Part shown: positions 18,764-28,196 of the stretch, piece after piece
How the letters are laid out: each line of letters opens with the position of its first letter
Position numbering within the stretch: the stretch's first letter is position 1
Assembly: GCA_949710005.1 (NCBI GenBank)
Contig: OX453285.1
Location: forward strand, 5,289,632 to 5,353,631
DNA length: 64,000 nt
Source of the DNA: Ricordea florida
Taxonomy: Eukaryota; Cnidaria; Anthozoa; Corallimorpharia; Ricordeidae
Reading direction: 5' to 3'
Made by a program: the position numbers and the translations under genes
Notes under the pieces: model-generated
Seen by the model: only the letters and a program-made list of their open reading frames with translations
Told to the model about the DNA's origin: nothing
The model's database searches: none

Positions 18764-19618
18764 TCAGTACTTAATTGATCTCAAACTTGAATTCATTATT
18801 TCCATCATTGCATCAGCAACAACAAACATATAACATGTTATAGTTCCTGATCCGCTTTGTTTCCTTTTTATTTCTATTTTTACGCCATCGTGTGTATTAT
18901 TTAGAGCTAGTCCTCCACCGTGAATACTATTATCTGGGTGAGTTCTCGTATCAACCCAAAGAGCAAACTTGTTCGTGTAAAAATCCCCTTCTTTCAATGA
19001 AATTTGTAAACCATCATCTCTATGAAAGCGTTTTTTCGCGGATTCCCAAAGATCGGGTGGAATCATTCCTCTAGAGTATATTCTATTTGGTACACCATCA
19101 ACATCAATTTCTACTGAAGATATACCTGGATTATAAAAATTTTCAGAATCCCTTGCTCCTGCAGCTTGAGGTAATAAAAACAAAAATAATACCCCAGTCA
19201 TTGATCTTCTCGGTAAATTAATATGCTGATTAATAACACCATCACCACCAATGGAAAATGTAAAAGTTTTGTGTAAGGTAATATTTTCATAAAAGAATCC
19301 TTTACCAACTTGATATGTTGATTGTGCCTCGCGGGCTAAGTATTCGCTTGAAATTGAAGAATATTCTAATTCTAAGTTTTTTATTGAATATGATGGTGTT
19401 TTAGTTGTATCGGAATAAATAAGAATATTATTAATTGGGGCGAGTGTAATCTCAAATATTAAATGATTTTCTAATGCTTTTGGATAAAAAACCCCATGAT
19501 CGTTTAATATTGGGTGGTTTATTGGTATTCTATACTTTGATCCGTGAACATTAGCGAGAATTACTTCCTTTGTTTCTTTTTGAGTTTTCTTTGCATCGCC
19601 CGCATTTGTTCTAAGTTT
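18764..19618 (-). pseudogene. Major capsid protein gene, 5'-truncated (unit A)
   Basis: The frame is open and matches unit B's capsid protein from about residue 132 to the end (landmarks NHPILNDHGVFYPKAL, INQHINLPRRSMTG, GGLALNNT, final RSIKY). The first ~131 codons, the promoter and the facing end of the integrase gene are missing. The sequence stops matching at 19,618, where a short scrambled filler begins. No ATG lies upstream; the first in-frame ATG (19,201) would give only 145 residues. A complete double jelly-roll is impossible, so unit A depends on unit B or another copy for capsid. Confidence 0.85.
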
Positions 19619-19647
19619 CTAAGATCAAGTTCTAAGTTCTAAGATCA
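19619..19647. other. Deletion junction with templated filler
   Basis: Between the broken capsid and integrase genes lie overlapping repeats of TTCTAAG and TAAGATCAAG. In unit B the same two genes are separated by a 33-bp intergenic region, and about 1.05 kb of that interval is absent here. Copying of short local sequence is a hallmark of polymerase-theta-type end joining. Confidence 0.75.
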
Positions 19648-20049
19648 AGGGTATGGGCGAAAAGATTACCAGCTATTCTAAAAACTTTGAATAATACAAA
19701 AACAAGAATAACCGGTAAAGAGCCTGATGAGGCTATAAAAATGAAAGAGGTTGATATTGAACCAAAAAATTATCAACGAGTTGTGGGGCTTGATGAGATT
19801 AGATTACCTCCTAGTGTTAAAGTTAGATATCTATTATCTCCGGGCGAACTTGAGGGTGGTGAAAAAAGTCGGGCTACAGATCCTATTTGGAGTCCCAAAG
19901 TTTATGATATTTCTAGAAGTGTGATTTCGCCTAATCAGCCGGTTTTATATTATTTAGTGAATGGACCGCGACGAGGATTTGTTCGTGAAGAATTACAGGT
20001 TATACCTTATGATACAGAACTTCCGCCAGATTCTGTTTTGAAACGATAA
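19648..20049 (+). pseudogene. Integrase gene, 5'-truncated (unit A)
   Basis: It matches unit B integrase from about residue 209 to the end. The catalytic core (all three acidic residues) is missing; only the C-terminal SH3/chromo-like DNA-binding region remains, with landmarks GFVREELQVIPYDT. An in-frame ATG at 19,687 could give a 120 aa product. Its 3' end overlaps the convergent polymerase gene by 43 bp, as in unit B. It cannot integrate DNA on its own. Confidence 0.85.
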
Positions 20050-23000
20050 TGTCCGTATGCAAAAGTATTTATTCCATCCTCACAAATTATTCTCTTATCA
20101 TCATCGGCAGATAGTGCAACTTTATTAACCGTTTCAGAATAAATATCATGTAAACGACTTCTTATTACGTTCATCTTTCTCATCTGGGGTTCTTTATTTA
20201 ATAGACATCTCTTATAATCATCAAAGTTTATGGTCTTTTTTACAACTGATGTCTTTACCCCTTTATCCTTTTTTATCTCTTCTCCTTTATCCATCCTGTA
20301 TGAGTATAGCTTTGCTCGTAGACCAACAAATTCGACTATCTGTTCGCCCCCGGCTTCATCCTTAAACATATTTATAACTTTTTTATTTATGTTGGTTTTT
20401 ATACCAGATTTATGTTTTTTAGGAAAGTTACTTGTGTCAAACTTATACTTTACATCGGGGCTTATATCTTTATAGAAATCCTCTGTTTCTATATTGTAAA
20501 CAAGACTGTCTGTGTCTGTAAACAACAATTTTGCTTTTTCTCCATATTTTGGTTTTATATAATTATAATGAAAATCGTACATTATTGTTTTACTTAAATC
20601 TAAAATACACATACCCAAATAAACGGGTTTATTGAATACTAACTTTTTTTTCTTCATATGTATGGCCACAAGATTTTCACAAAAGATAGTTCGATGTTGA
20701 TAGTTAGGTTTTGTTATTAATTTTTTTGCATCTTTTTCATTAGTAACTAATTTAATATCAACCCTATTTCTAATGTTTTCCATAGTTTTACCAAACACAG
20801 AATTATTCATTAACTTAAAGAAATCTTTCTCAAAATCGTTATTTCCTTTTACTCTGAGTTTGGTATTCAAATCAATGTATGGTTTTAACCAATCAGACTC
20901 TTCAAATGTAATTCCTCTATGAATCTTTGTTATTTTTAATCCCAAACTTTCATAAAGTTTTAGTGTTTCATAATGAGCAACATACTTTGCCCTATTGTTT
21001 AGATTTGGAATCAGTTTCTCAACATTATTAATTAAAAGTCTCTCTGGAGCAAGCGGATAATCATTATGTAAATCATGAAGATGAATTGGGTATTCTAAAT
21101 CAACCTCTAGTATGCAAGGCATATTTTTCCAGTATGTAAGTTCTTTTTCATTCATCCATCTAAAACCGTGAGTAGGTAGTGGCTTACTCATTGCTCCTCC
21201 ATATAAATTGTTTGCATCGAGATATATAATATAACTTATTATTTTGTTAATATCAAAATTTTTCATGTATTTGTTGTTTGCTTTCCCATATCTAGTAGAA
21301 ATCATAGATACGCCGCCCCGAATACCTCTCTCAATCATAAGCAGCATATCTATGTCAGTTAACAACTCTAAATTTACTTTTGTTATCTTTAATGCTGCAT
21401 CCCAAGCTAGCCCGGGTGCAGTATAATAGTGCGCAGGATCTAATCCATAGTTTTTAATACAAACATCTCTAAAATTCTCAAATGCGTCAGCTAAAAGTAA
21501 TACATCTGACATAAGATATAAGTCATGATATTCCCTCATTGTTTTAATATTAAAAGTTTTCCAAACATTTTGCGCATGTTTATAATCATTATCTGATATA
21601 TTTTCATCGTTTAGTATTGAATAAAATGCATCTTTTGGTGGAAGTTGGTTTGTACTAAGTTTATCTAATCCATCAAACCAATCATATGGAAATACGCCCT
21701 TTCTCAGCAATAACTTTAATTCTTCACCTTCATAGAAAATATTTAAGTTTCTGAAAGATTCTTTTGGTAAATTAGTTACTAATTTTTCTAAACTTGTTGA
21801 CATAAATTTAAATGAATCTATGAATCTAATATCGCGCTTAACCTCAATTTGCTTACCTTCTTTATTTGTAAATTCATCAACCACAATCTGTTTTGTGAAA
21901 GAAATATACTTTTCCTCATTATTTGGTATGCAGTTTATTTTACCTTCTGTTGCGCCGAGATTCTTGATAAAAATATGCGCATCATATCCAGATAGATTAT
22001 GAAATATTACCGGGATGAATTTTGGTATCTTATAATTTAAGTTACATTCATTATGGGCTGCTCCTCTATACTTTCCTGTAAGATGACAATGATCTAATAC
22101 CTTATCTTCTCCCAATTTTTCTTCACATATATGGCAGTGAGTAGCATTTTCATATTCTTTTTTATCCATTTCTGTCATATCCACCGCCTTCTTATGATAT
22201 TTTATCTTATTATAAATTTTCTTAATATCCTGCTCCAAATTTTCTGTAAATATCTGTGGGATATCATCATCCGGAGATTCGGCGGTAAATTGTACAAGCT
22301 CGGGCGAAAATATTTTATCATCAAAAGACTTTATGAGATAGCTGAATCCTGATGCTTTATGTTTCTGGTATTGATTAGTATAACTTTCGCTTTCATCTGG
22401 CGAACAGGTATGTATTTTCTCTGGATAACACTCAAAATCTGCATATATAACAAATGGTGCGCGCATTTTTCTATTATAATTATTAAATTTAATATACTTT
22501 GGATTGCCATCTTCATCTTTTGGCATATCAATCTTAACTTCTTTATTTGCGTCGCAGTATTCTATATGTTTTTCCAATGATTTTTCTGACTGAAATGCGT
22601 TTAAACATCTGGGACAAAAATACATCTTAGATTTGTGTTTACTAACTTTCGCGGCTAACAATCTACTCATATTCTTTATCCAACAATAATGATCATTTTC
22701 ATCTTCTGATATTAAAAGTAGGTTGATTAAATAACCTTTTTGCTTTTTACTTATTCTTAATGGGTATACATCATCATTATCATACCCATAGACATTAATC
22801 GTGTAATAGGGATTTTGCTTTTCAAACCTATCAATCTGTTTTAATGAAGTGGGGAATTCTATTCCTGACCAGTTGAAGTTCTTCGAATTTTCGACCATTT
22901 CTTTGTTTTTTCTCTCTGGGTGAATATCTTTTTTATATACAGCAGAAGTTACGGCCCACTTAAAGCACTCATGATCATTCTCATTCCTAACATTAATAAT

Positions 23001-23888
23001 CGCATTTTTTACCGCTAATTTTTGTGGTAAATTAATATATGAACTTCCAACAAAAGGTTCAAAAGGATCAATGTTGATATCAAAATATTCAACTTGATAA
23101 AATTGCCAACCAGAACCTTCATTTTGAAACTGTTCGACCTTTTCAAGTTGGCGATTTGTCATAGTATCGAATAATTCAGATAAATCGGTTGATGAAGTAA
23201 TTGTTTCTACTGTTGAATGAAAGTATCCTGAATTTTCGTCGGTTTGTTTTGTAGCAGGATTCTTTTTTATAAACTTACATGTAAATATAAATTTTATCTT
23301 TATCGGTTTCTTTTGCTTGTTAATTAAATCTATAACTTTTGGTTTGATTTTATTAATAAATGTTTTTGGGCCATACCCTTTTTGCCCATCTATCCTGTGG
23401 GTTTTTAGATATCCCCTTAATGCTCTTTGTTGTTCTTTTGGAACAAATCGATTAGCATTTTCCTTCAATTCATCTCTCACACTATCAGATATATTTACCT
23501 TTCTTTTAGATTTTTGTGGTTTATTATTAGTAATTTTTATAACATTTTTACGGATTAAATCCCTAAACTTTTTAGAAAACTCCTCTTCATCCAGCACCTT
23601 ATATGAATAATTTCCCCAATTAAAAACTTTGTTTGGTTTTAAAATTGGAACATTAATCTCAGGTATTGGCTCATCCATAATTAATCTTTGTATTTTATTA
23701 TCTAAAACCGCAGAAATTTCGGGGATTTTGCGCAACTCCTTGAGAACTACATCTTTTGGTACTTTCTTACCTTTTTCTTTCATAATTTTCTCCAACTGAT
23801 TTACTATCGATCTTTTTAAATCTTTGCCATTTTCATCAATAGCTTGTTTTAGCGTTTCTATAAAATTCAAACTGTTTTTCTGTTCCAT
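20007..23888 (-). CDS. Protein-primed family B DNA polymerase (unit A, 1,293 aa)
   Basis: Replicative polymerase of the Polinton/adenovirus type (pPolB). In order, approximate residues: C2H2-like zinc finger (YFCPRCLNAF, 423-445), exonuclease motif I YADFEC (482-487), a Cys/His cluster CHICEEKL...DHCHLTGKYRG (585-612), exonuclease II FHNLSGYDAH (629-638), exonuclease III YLMSDVLLLADAF, polymerase motif A YLDANNLYGGAM (889-900), motif B KLMNNSVFGKTMEN, motif C DTDSLVY (~1,125). All catalytic aspartates are present, so it is probably active. The N-terminal ~350 residues may include the terminal protein. The ATG at 23,888 is chosen over an upstream TTG. CCTTTAAA lies at 23,909-23,916. Unlike unit B it lacks an N-terminal SAP-like domain, the proline-rich linker and a CGKCDVCK cluster. 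Confidence 0.92.
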   Translation of the reverse strand: MEQKNSLNFIETLKQAIDENGKDLKRSIVNQLEKIMKEKGKKVPKDVVLKELRKIPEISAVLDNKIQRLIMDEPIPEINVPILKPNKVFNWGNYSYKVLDEEEFSKKFRDLIRKNVIKITNNKPQKSKRKVNISDSVRDELKENANRFVPKEQQRALRGYLKTHRIDGQKGYGPKTFINKIKPKVIDLINKQKKPIKIKFIFTCKFIKKNPATKQTDENSGYFHSTVETITSSTDLSELFDTMTNRQLEKVEQFQNEGSGWQFYQVEYFDINIDPFEPFVGSSYINLPQKLAVKNAIINVRNENDHECFKWAVTSAVYKKDIHPERKNKEMVENSKNFNWSGIEFPTSLKQIDRFEKQNPYYTINVYGYDNDDVYPLRISKKQKGYLINLLLISEDENDHYCWIKNMSRLLAAKVSKHKSKMYFCPRCLNAFQSEKSLEKHIEYCDANKEVKIDMPKDEDGNPKYIKFNNYNRKMRAPFVIYADFECYPEKIHTCSPDESESYTNQYQKHKASGFSYLIKSFDDKIFSPELVQFTAESPDDDIPQIFTENLEQDIKKIYNKIKYHKKAVDMTEMDKKEYENATHCHICEEKLGEDKVLDHCHLTGKYRGAAHNECNLNYKIPKFIPVIFHNLSGYDAHIFIKNLGATEGKINCIPNNEEKYISFTKQIVVDEFTNKEGKQIEVKRDIRFIDSFKFMSTSLEKLVTNLPKESFRNLNIFYEGEELKLLLRKGVFPYDWFDGLDKLSTNQLPPKDAFYSILNDENISDNDYKHAQNVWKTFNIKTMREYHDLYLMSDVLLLADAFENFRDVCIKNYGLDPAHYYTAPGLAWDAALKITKVNLELLTDIDMLLMIERGIRGGVSMISTRYGKANNKYMKNFDINKIISYIIYLDANNLYGGAMSKPLPTHGFRWMNEKELTYWKNMPCILEVDLEYPIHLHDLHNDYPLAPERLLINNVEKLIPNLNNRAKYVAHYETLKLYESLGLKITKIHRGITFEESDWLKPYIDLNTKLRVKGNNDFEKDFFKLMNNSVFGKTMENIRNRVDIKLVTNEKDAKKLITKPNYQHRTIFCENLVAIHMKKKKLVFNKPVYLGMCILDLSKTIMYDFHYNYIKPKYGEKAKLLFTDTDSLVYNIETEDFYKDISPDVKYKFDTSNFPKKHKSGIKTNINKKVINMFKDEAGGEQIVEFVGLRAKLYSYRMDKGEEIKKDKGVKTSVVKKTINFDDYKRCLLNKEPQMRKMNVIRSRLHDIYSETVNKVALSADDDKRIICEDGINTFAYGHYRFKTESGGSSVS

Positions 23889-24160
23889 CTTTATCAAATC
23901 AATTTAATCCTTTAAATCTGTTTTTAGAATTCAATTTTTTAAATTGTCCTGGATCCCGACAACAGATTTTATAAGGCTTCACATAGACTATGTAGGGGCC
24001 GGCTCCGTGTCAATTTCATATAGGCTTTGTGACGGTTTGGCGATGGCTTTGCGACGGCCTATCCGCACTATTCATTGATTATCAGAAACTTAACAATTTC
24101 ACAGAGGTACCCGCCCGCCCACCCGATCATCCGACATGTACTTTGTTTAATCTTTGATTA
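23889..24160 (-). repeat. Unit A subterminal inverted repeat, right arm
   Basis: It matches 7,911-8,225 in inverted orientation, including the ACATGTCGGATGATCGGGTG subrepeat (about 24,119-24,138, complement) and the polymerase leader. Compared with the left arm it has a few short deletions. The outermost 408 bp expected of a complete Polinton end are missing; unit B starts directly. Confidence 0.82.
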
Positions 24161-24167
24161 TGTGATG
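24155..24167. other. Junction between unit A and unit B
   Basis: Up to about 24,160 the sequence matches unit A's repeat; from TGATGTGTGATTATGGGG (24,161 on) it matches, inverted, the unit B right end beginning at 39,486. At the outer right end the same unit B sequence is instead followed by the 408-bp terminal repeat. The two genomes are thus fused through their subterminal repeats, with one pair of termini lost. Confidence 0.8.
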
Positions 24168-24508
24168 TGTGATTATGGGGGTGCTGGCACACTTTTTTAT
24201 TTCGATTTTATTTCGATTTTATTTCAGCTTTATTTTAATTATAATAAGGATTTTATACCAAGCCCCCACCAAGCCCTCACCAAGCCCTCACCAAGCCCTC
24301 ACCAAGCCCTCACCAAGCCCTCACCAAGCCTAACACATTTCACCAAGCCTATACCAAGACTACGCGGGTCATGGCGTAATCAAACCCTTGTCAAACCATA
24401 GCTAATATGTTACAAAATCGATGTGAATATGATACGAGGTCCTGGCACATTTAATAATTTTTTAAAATAAAAATGATTTAAAAGAAATAAAATAATAATT
24501 TAATAAAG
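24161..24508 (+). repeat. Unit B subterminal inverted repeat, left arm
   Basis: It matches the reverse complement of 39,123-39,486 throughout: GTGCTGGCACAC, duplicated TTTTATTTCGA, an 11-bp tandem array (CCAAGCCCTCA, about six units, 24,265-24,330), GACTACGCGGGTCATGGCG, and the promoter box TTTAAAAG (24,477-24,484). Both the small cysteine-rich gene and the polymerase gene of unit B start at the inner edges of this repeat. Confidence 0.88.
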
Positions 24509-24967
24509 ATGGAAAAATTAGAAACTTTGAGTAAAACAAATTTGAAAAGAATTGCGAGTTATTTAAAAATTAAAGGAAGATCAAAACTATATTTAAGAGA
24601 AGATTTTATTAATGAGTTTAAAAAATTTGAAGAAGAAAAAATTATAAATTTAATTGAAAAAGTCACCACTACTTGTCCTTATATTTGCATACATGAAAAA
24701 CATAAATATTTTTGCAAAGAATGTAGAGGATCTCAAATATGCATTCATGATAAAGTTAAATATTTTTGCAAAAGTTGTAAAGGAGCACAAATATGTATAC
24801 ATGGGAGAGTTAAGTATCGGTGTAAAGAATGTGGTGGATCACAAATATGCAAACATAATAAACAAAAACAACAATGTAAGTATTGCGGGGGTTCGCAAAT
24901 ATGTGAACACGGTAAACAAAAAGCTTCTTGTAAGGAATGTAGAATAAAATTAAAAAATGAATTATGA
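24509..24967 (+). CDS. Cysteine-rich zinc-binding-type repeat protein (unit B)
   Basis: A 152 aa protein. A SAP-like N-terminal motif (about 5-42, with LKIKGRSKLYLREDFINEF) precedes the linker LIEKVTTT and five repeats with CxH at the start and CxxC at the end (ICIHEKHKYFCKECRGSQ pattern). It corresponds to the unit A genes at 8,226 and 8,692, most closely the second. The SAP-like motif also resembles the N-terminus of the unit B polymerase, whose gene starts at the opposite repeat arm. Probably an early nucleic-acid-binding protein; unknown function. Confidence 0.75.
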   Translation: MEKLETLSKTNLKRIASYLKIKGRSKLYLREDFINEFKKFEEEKIINLIEKVTTTCPYICIHEKHKYFCKECRGSQICIHDKVKYFCKSCKGAQICIHGRVKYRCKECGGSQICKHNKQKQQCKYCGGSQICEHGKQKASCKECRIKLKNEL

Positions 24968-24997
24968 TTTAAAGATATAAAATAAAATTATTAAAAA

Positions 24998-25292
24998 ATG
25001 GATGATGAAAACGGATTTAATGAGTTTTATTATCTTAATGAAAAAAGACTAGGCGTCCATGATTTTATAGAATCAATCAAGAAAGATTTGTTTAAAATGA
25101 TCTTAAAAAATATTGGTTTTATAGAGGGAATTTCTTTTGAAATATCGTATGGCCATATGTCTCGTTTTGATTTTTATTATGATATAAAAAATTTTTTCGA
25201 GATTGAGGTGTTTAATGATAAGTTTACTAATGATATAATATATTATTTAAATGGTGAACAAGAACGATATGATTTTATGATGAAATTTCTTT

Positions 25293-25323
<31 letters not shown>

Positions 25324-25579
25324 GATAAAATATAATATTAATAATGTTATTATTGATTCATTTAAAGCTGAGATAAAAATGGATTTTGATAAGATATTTC
25401 ATAAAGAAGAATTTTACAAAGACTTACATGAGGATTTAATGAAAGAAATACATAAAAGAAAATACTACAAAGACTTACATGAGGATTTAATGGTTGTAGC
25501 ATGGCATCCAAAAAGAGTTGTGGATTGGTGTTATGATATTGAGGAGCAAGAAATTTTTAATTCTTTACCGGATGAATAA
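24998..25579 (+). CDS. Acidic accessory protein with WHPxRxxDWC motif (unit B, 193 aa)
   Basis: Intact relative of the split unit A gene (9,112-9,486 and 11,493-11,743). Features: HDFIESIKKDLFK near the start, a run of nine aspartates from a GAT microsatellite (about 99-107), a near-duplicate FYKDLHEDLM / YYKDLHEDLM pair (about 147-175), and a C-terminal AWHPKRVVDWCYDIEEQE. A TTTAAAGA box is at 24,968-24,975. WHPxR-type C-termini occur in uncharacterised proteins of large DNA viruses; the function is not known. Confidence 0.72.
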
Positions 25580-25602
25580 TCTTATATTTCTGTTACTACT
25601 AA

Positions 25603-25633
25603 TTATGTTATATAACCCAAAATGGTTACATAA
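25603..25633. terminator. Conserved stem-loop, copy 3
   Basis: TTATG-TTATA-TAACC followed by a short loop and GGTTA-CATAA, between the convergent ends of the 193 aa gene and the penton-like gene, exactly as copy 2 in unit A. Confidence 0.5.
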
Positions 25634-25639
25634 CAAAAA

Positions 25640-26275
25640 TTACCTAAATCTTAAACTAAAAGTTATGGGAGAACCCTTCAGATCAAGTTTTTTCCATTCA
25701 ACATCTAAGATGCTTAAATCAAAGTGATTTATTACACTATCATATTTTCGAACTGGAATTGTTGGATAATCCTTTGAGGGAATGTTTGCAAGTAGGTTTG
25801 ATGGTGAGAGTTTCACAAGTTCACCATATTTGGTTTTATTCATATATGAAGACTTATTATCCACTATACTACACATAAGTCTCAACGGTTCCTTAATCTG
25901 TATATTTATGGGGTATAATTTACCTGGATTTATAACTTCGGGTATACCTAAACCAACCGCTAACCCTCTCGTAAGTTTAATGTCAAAGTTCTTATTTGAA
26001 TATAGATAGTCAACAGTATCAGTCTCAATTATTGTTATCTTTGCCTTATCAGTATCATTAAGAAAGATAGACTGAATATCACGCAACGAATATGTGCCGG
26101 GTTGTATTATTATTAGAGGTTGATTCTTATCATTAAACAATATCTGTTGATCCTTGAAATTAATCAATCTTTTGGTTTTTATATTACAATCTAAGAGTTG
26201 TATCTCCCGAAGATTTTTCAGCGGGGGATCTAAATAAATCCTTGTTTCAGACTCATACATGGTAATGCTTAACAT
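25640..26275 (-). CDS. Candidate minor capsid (penton-like) protein, unit B
   Basis: A 211 aa protein, the counterpart of 11,795-12,427 with the same landmarks (SITMYESETRIYLDPP, QLLDCNIKTKR, PGTYSLRDI, the EPLRLMCSIVDNKSSYMNKT segment, HFDLSILD, final ITFSLRFR). Conservation is strongest in the second half. TCTTTAAA lies at 26,298-26,305. The assignment as single jelly-roll penton is based on size, strand-rich sequence and gene order, not on a search. Confidence 0.6.
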   Translation of the reverse strand: MLSITMYESETRIYLDPPLKNLREIQLLDCNIKTKRLINFKDQQILFNDKNQPLIIIQPGTYSLRDIQSIFLNDTDKAKITIIETDTVDYLYSNKNFDIKLTRGLAVGLGIPEVINPGKLYPINIQIKEPLRLMCSIVDNKSSYMNKTKYGELVKLSPSNLLANIPSKDYPTIPVRKYDSVINHFDLSILDVEWKKLDLKGSPITFSLRFR

Positions 26276-26499
26276 TTTTGTTTGATTACATCATATTCAT
26301 CTTTAAATTTCCATTGACGTAATCACATTCCTGAGCGACGTTAGAAACCGACCTTTTTGAAGTAAACATAAAATCTACTTTTCGATTTCAAATCCACTTT
26401 ACATTTTGCTTGTTGCTATGTCGTAAAAGTATGCAATCTATTGTTCTACACGTGAACACTAATCCAAAAACAATGATAATCACGTGAAATAGTCATGAA
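26276..26499. other. Intergenic stretch replacing the Rpb7-like gene
   Basis: At the position where unit A has its Rpb7-like gene, unit B has about 220 bp without any open frame. Its base composition is less AT-rich than its neighbours (for example CCTGAGCGACGTTAGAAACC) apart from the promoter box at its right side. Confidence 0.6.
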
Positions 26500-28068
26500 C
26501 TACCGAAATAGATACCACGCAAATACACTAGAGACAATTATAAATGCTAATATATTATCTTCATGTTGCGTAGTCACGTCCGACTTTACGCGCGGCGGGA
26601 ATGAGTCTTTGACCGACTTTTCATTTTGCGTTGGAGGGATTTTTGGTTTCGGATTTGTCTCAACTATTGAATGAGGTAACTTTAACTTTGAAGATCCCAT
26701 GTTATGGCTTATTCCAACCGGTTTTGATTCAGTGTTTAGTGAATTATTCACTCCAAATTTCATATCGCCAGTCGCTTTCATAAGTTTGTTATTATATCCA
26801 ACCACGCTTTCTGTGTTTATTATCATATTACTTGGCATCAACCACAAACCTGGAGCAATAGCTAAATCAAGCCGTAATTTCGCTTCTTGTACAGCTAATT
26901 GATATCTTTGGATAGAGCTAGAAATGTCATTCTCAATCACACTACTCTCAAATAAAGCTAAGAATTCTTGTTGTGTCTCGATTGCTCCACCACCGTTACC
27001 ATAAATTGAGTTTCTTGTGTTAACTTGTGCACCTAATATACAATAAACAAAAGCCTCAGCGGATCTATTCAATCTACCGAGTCCAGCTTTAGTGAGTCCA
27101 TGTCCACTTGTTGGAATAAACCATGCATATCTGTAATCACCAAAGACATCATTACGAATAAATGAAATTAATTTAACGTGATTATAGTCTGCGTCCTTTT
27201 TAAAAAATTTTTGTAATCCTTTAGCAACAGTTTTTTCTCTCTCAGTTAGGTCATCTGAAAATTTATTATCACCACCAGGATATTGGCTTTCTTTGGGTGA
27301 ACTTTCATCGTATTTATAAAATATATCTCCCAATCCATTGTTTGTTCCAATTTTAAACCTAAAATCTTCTGTATTACTAATCCCAAATTCTGCACACAAA
27401 CGTTGATATGCTGCTTTACTATATGGATTATTGTTTATTACAAATGGCTGCTCATCGGGTAGAGGAAGGCTTAATTCATATAATATCCGCCTTATTGTGA
27501 AATATATATGAAACTTAATGAAGCTATTCACTACTTTGGGATAATTTAGACTTTCAAAAGGACTAATCCCACAACCAGATGTTGCACACCAAACTGCAAA
27601 GTTAAGTTGTTGCGGCCAGTAATTGAAATCTTGTGAGTTCAACCATTTCTTGCTTTGTTTTCCAGATTTGAAAGTTACAATTTGATTTGTAAATATGTTT
27701 CTCATTGGAGCTGTGAATTTTTTTGTATTTGAAACATATATATCTAGTGAGGTTAGCATTTTTGTTATGTCACTTGTAAAGTCATCAAAGTTAATAGCCG
27801 GTATAGGATAACTTTGGTTAGTCATGGTTAAACTCTTTGGGAATGAACTCAGGTTATTCGATTCACTCAGTCCTAAATCTTGCCATAATAATGTTTTCAA
27901 ATTATTAGAAAGACTATCAGTCCATGTTTTTCCAGTAGGATCATCATTAGACATGACAGTCATCTCATTATATTTCCACTTAATATATCCTCCAAATGAA
28001 TCATTCACAAATGTAAATTTATCAAGACTAGCTTTTGGGTATCTATTTTTGAAATTCTCGAATAACAT
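26500..28068 (-). CDS. Large membrane-anchored virion-block protein (unit B, 522 aa)
   Basis: Counterpart of the unit A 566 aa protein, with all conserved blocks: KFTFVNDSFGGYIKWK, WPQQLNFAVWCATSGCG, FHIYFTIRRILYELSLPLPD, GLTKAGLGRLNRSAEAFVYC, LDLAIAPGLWLMPSN, and a C-terminal hydrophobic anchor ending YLFR. It starts ~20 residues later than the unit A protein; TCTTTAGA (28,097-28,104) lies 29 bp before this ATG, which supports the start. The C-terminal linker is proline/lysine-rich. Function unknown. Confidence 0.65.
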   Translation of the reverse strand: MLFENFKNRYPKASLDKFTFVNDSFGGYIKWKYNEMTVMSNDDPTGKTWTDSLSNNLKTLLWQDLGLSESNNLSSFPKSLTMTNQSYPIPAINFDDFTSDITKMLTSLDIYVSNTKKFTAPMRNIFTNQIVTFKSGKQSKKWLNSQDFNYWPQQLNFAVWCATSGCGISPFESLNYPKVVNSFIKFHIYFTIRRILYELSLPLPDEQPFVINNNPYSKAAYQRLCAEFGISNTEDFRFKIGTNNGLGDIFYKYDESSPKESQYPGGDNKFSDDLTEREKTVAKGLQKFFKKDADYNHVKLISFIRNDVFGDYRYAWFIPTSGHGLTKAGLGRLNRSAEAFVYCILGAQVNTRNSIYGNGGGAIETQQEFLALFESSVIENDISSSIQRYQLAVQEAKLRLDLAIAPGLWLMPSNMIINTESVVGYNNKLMKATGDMKFGVNNSLNTESKPVGISHNMGSSKLKLPHSIVETNPKPKIPPTQNEKSVKDSFPPRVKSDVTTQHEDNILAFIIVSSVFAWYLFR

Positions 28069-28196
28069 CTTATTCTTTGTGTTTCTGATAATCTGGTCTT
28101 TAGATTAAGAATAAGATGTAAAGTATTAATCTTCAATAGTATTTCTAATGCCTGCAAAACAATTACACCCCACATCAGTTTTTTCATATGAAATTT

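Noticed and set aside
19201-19687. Capsid and integrase fragments of unit A as separate small functional genes
   Set aside because: Homology continues upstream of their first ATGs to a common deletion scar; they are truncated copies of unit B genes.
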